A stretch of DNA of 36,314 nucleotides from a virus, in IMG/VR virus record IMGVR_UViG_3300005468_000041, positions 1 to 36,314 of that record, one strand, 5' to 3'. Positions 36,198 to 36,314 of this stretch are shown one piece after another (positions within the stretch are counted from its first letter, which is position 1; each line of letters begins with the position of its first letter). The notes beneath the pieces are model-generated. The model was not told the DNA's origin. It made no database searches and saw only the letters and a list, made by a program, of their open reading frames with translations. The position numbers and the translations under genes are program-made.

Positions 36198-36314
36198 GCA
36201 ACAGAGTTGTCCTACGACATCAGTGTCCCGATTGCGGGGCAAAGATCGCTGTGCCCGCGGATGTCGTGCTCGGTGATGACATGAGCCTCTCGATCATCCC
36301 CATCGAGGATGAGC
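36194..36314 (+). CDS. Zinc-ribbon-like protein, 3' partial
   Basis: GTG 36194 overlaps the previous stop (GTGA). The visible 40 residues start MSNRVVLRHQCPDCGAKIAV, a CxxCG zinc knuckle, and run past the end of the window. Length and function unknown. Confidence 0.45.
   Translation, partial: MSNRVVLRHQCPDCGAKIAVPADVVLGDDMSLSIIPIEDE

Noticed and set aside
1-36314. Integrase, excisionase or attachment site
   Set aside because: No tyrosine or serine recombinase motif found; the tRNA genes show no duplicated 3' end that would suggest att sites within the window.

Overview
This window is part of a double-stranded DNA phage genome that most likely infects an actinobacterium. The evidence is a phage WhiB-family regulator, a surface protein with an LAxTG-type sortase E motif, a DUF732-like lipoprotein, frequent GTG/TTG starts with strong AGGAG-type ribosome sites, and the mix of actinophage families (DUF2786, DUF932, DUF3310, RuvC-like resolvase beside a PolA-type polymerase, Prim-Pol/SF3 primase-helicase, ThyX, RtcB). 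Both ends are cut: the first and last genes run off the window.

Layout. A rightward glycosyltransferase fragment (1-936) ends at a strong bidirectional terminator. From about 29.2 kb back to 1.0 kb nearly everything is leftward (minus strand), in tightly packed and often overlapping operons. Read in the direction of transcription these are: lipoprotein and small proteins; RtcB RNA ligase; a sortase-type surface protein; a tRNA and tRNA-like cluster; DUF3310; a nucleotide kinase, a thymidylate-synthase-family enzyme and a dCMP deaminase; DNA polymerase, RuvC-like nuclease, SNF2 helicase, Cas4-like nuclease, HNH endonuclease, Sak4/RecA-like ATPase and ssDNA-binding protein; a glycosyltransferase, a nucleotidyltransferase-kinase, a SIS sugar-phosphate isomerase, a MazG/dUTPase-like enzyme and a DNA cytosine-C5 methyltransferase; a winged HTH protein; DUF932; a second tRNA cluster; wHTH and WhiB regulators; membrane and lipoproteins; DUF2786; HNH. 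A divergent control region (29.2-29.46 kb) separates this from rightward genes: primase-helicase, an iteron-rich AT-richer region that looks like a replication origin, a probable small terminase subunit, small zinc-finger, coiled-coil and single-TM proteins, and ThyX.

Main biological proposal. The window appears to encode a cytosine hypermodification pathway. A ThyA-family protein carries Asp where thymidylate synthase has the dUMP-selecting Asn, the change that marks dCMP hydroxymethylases. It sits with a dNMP kinase and a dCMP deaminase, while ThyX supplies ordinary dTMP. A separate operon holds an Ara5P-isomerase-like SIS protein, a fused sugar nucleotidyltransferase/kinase, a glycosyltransferase and a MazG/dUTPase-like pyrophosphohydrolase that could clear dCTP. 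Together these could make 5-hydroxymethyl(or hydroxy)-dCTP, build an activated pentose (probably arabinose) and glycosylate the DNA, analogous to the arabinosylated cytosine of the T4-like phage RB69.

Other unusual signals: three ordinary tRNAs (Glu, Met, Arg) lie among tRNA-shaped elements whose anticodon arms cannot present a normal 7-nt loop, in a genome that also encodes RtcB; the heptamer GTCCAGT/ACTGGAC occurs 31 times (about 4 expected); and an array of 13 TGAACAG iterons contains a 20-bp perfect inverted repeat.
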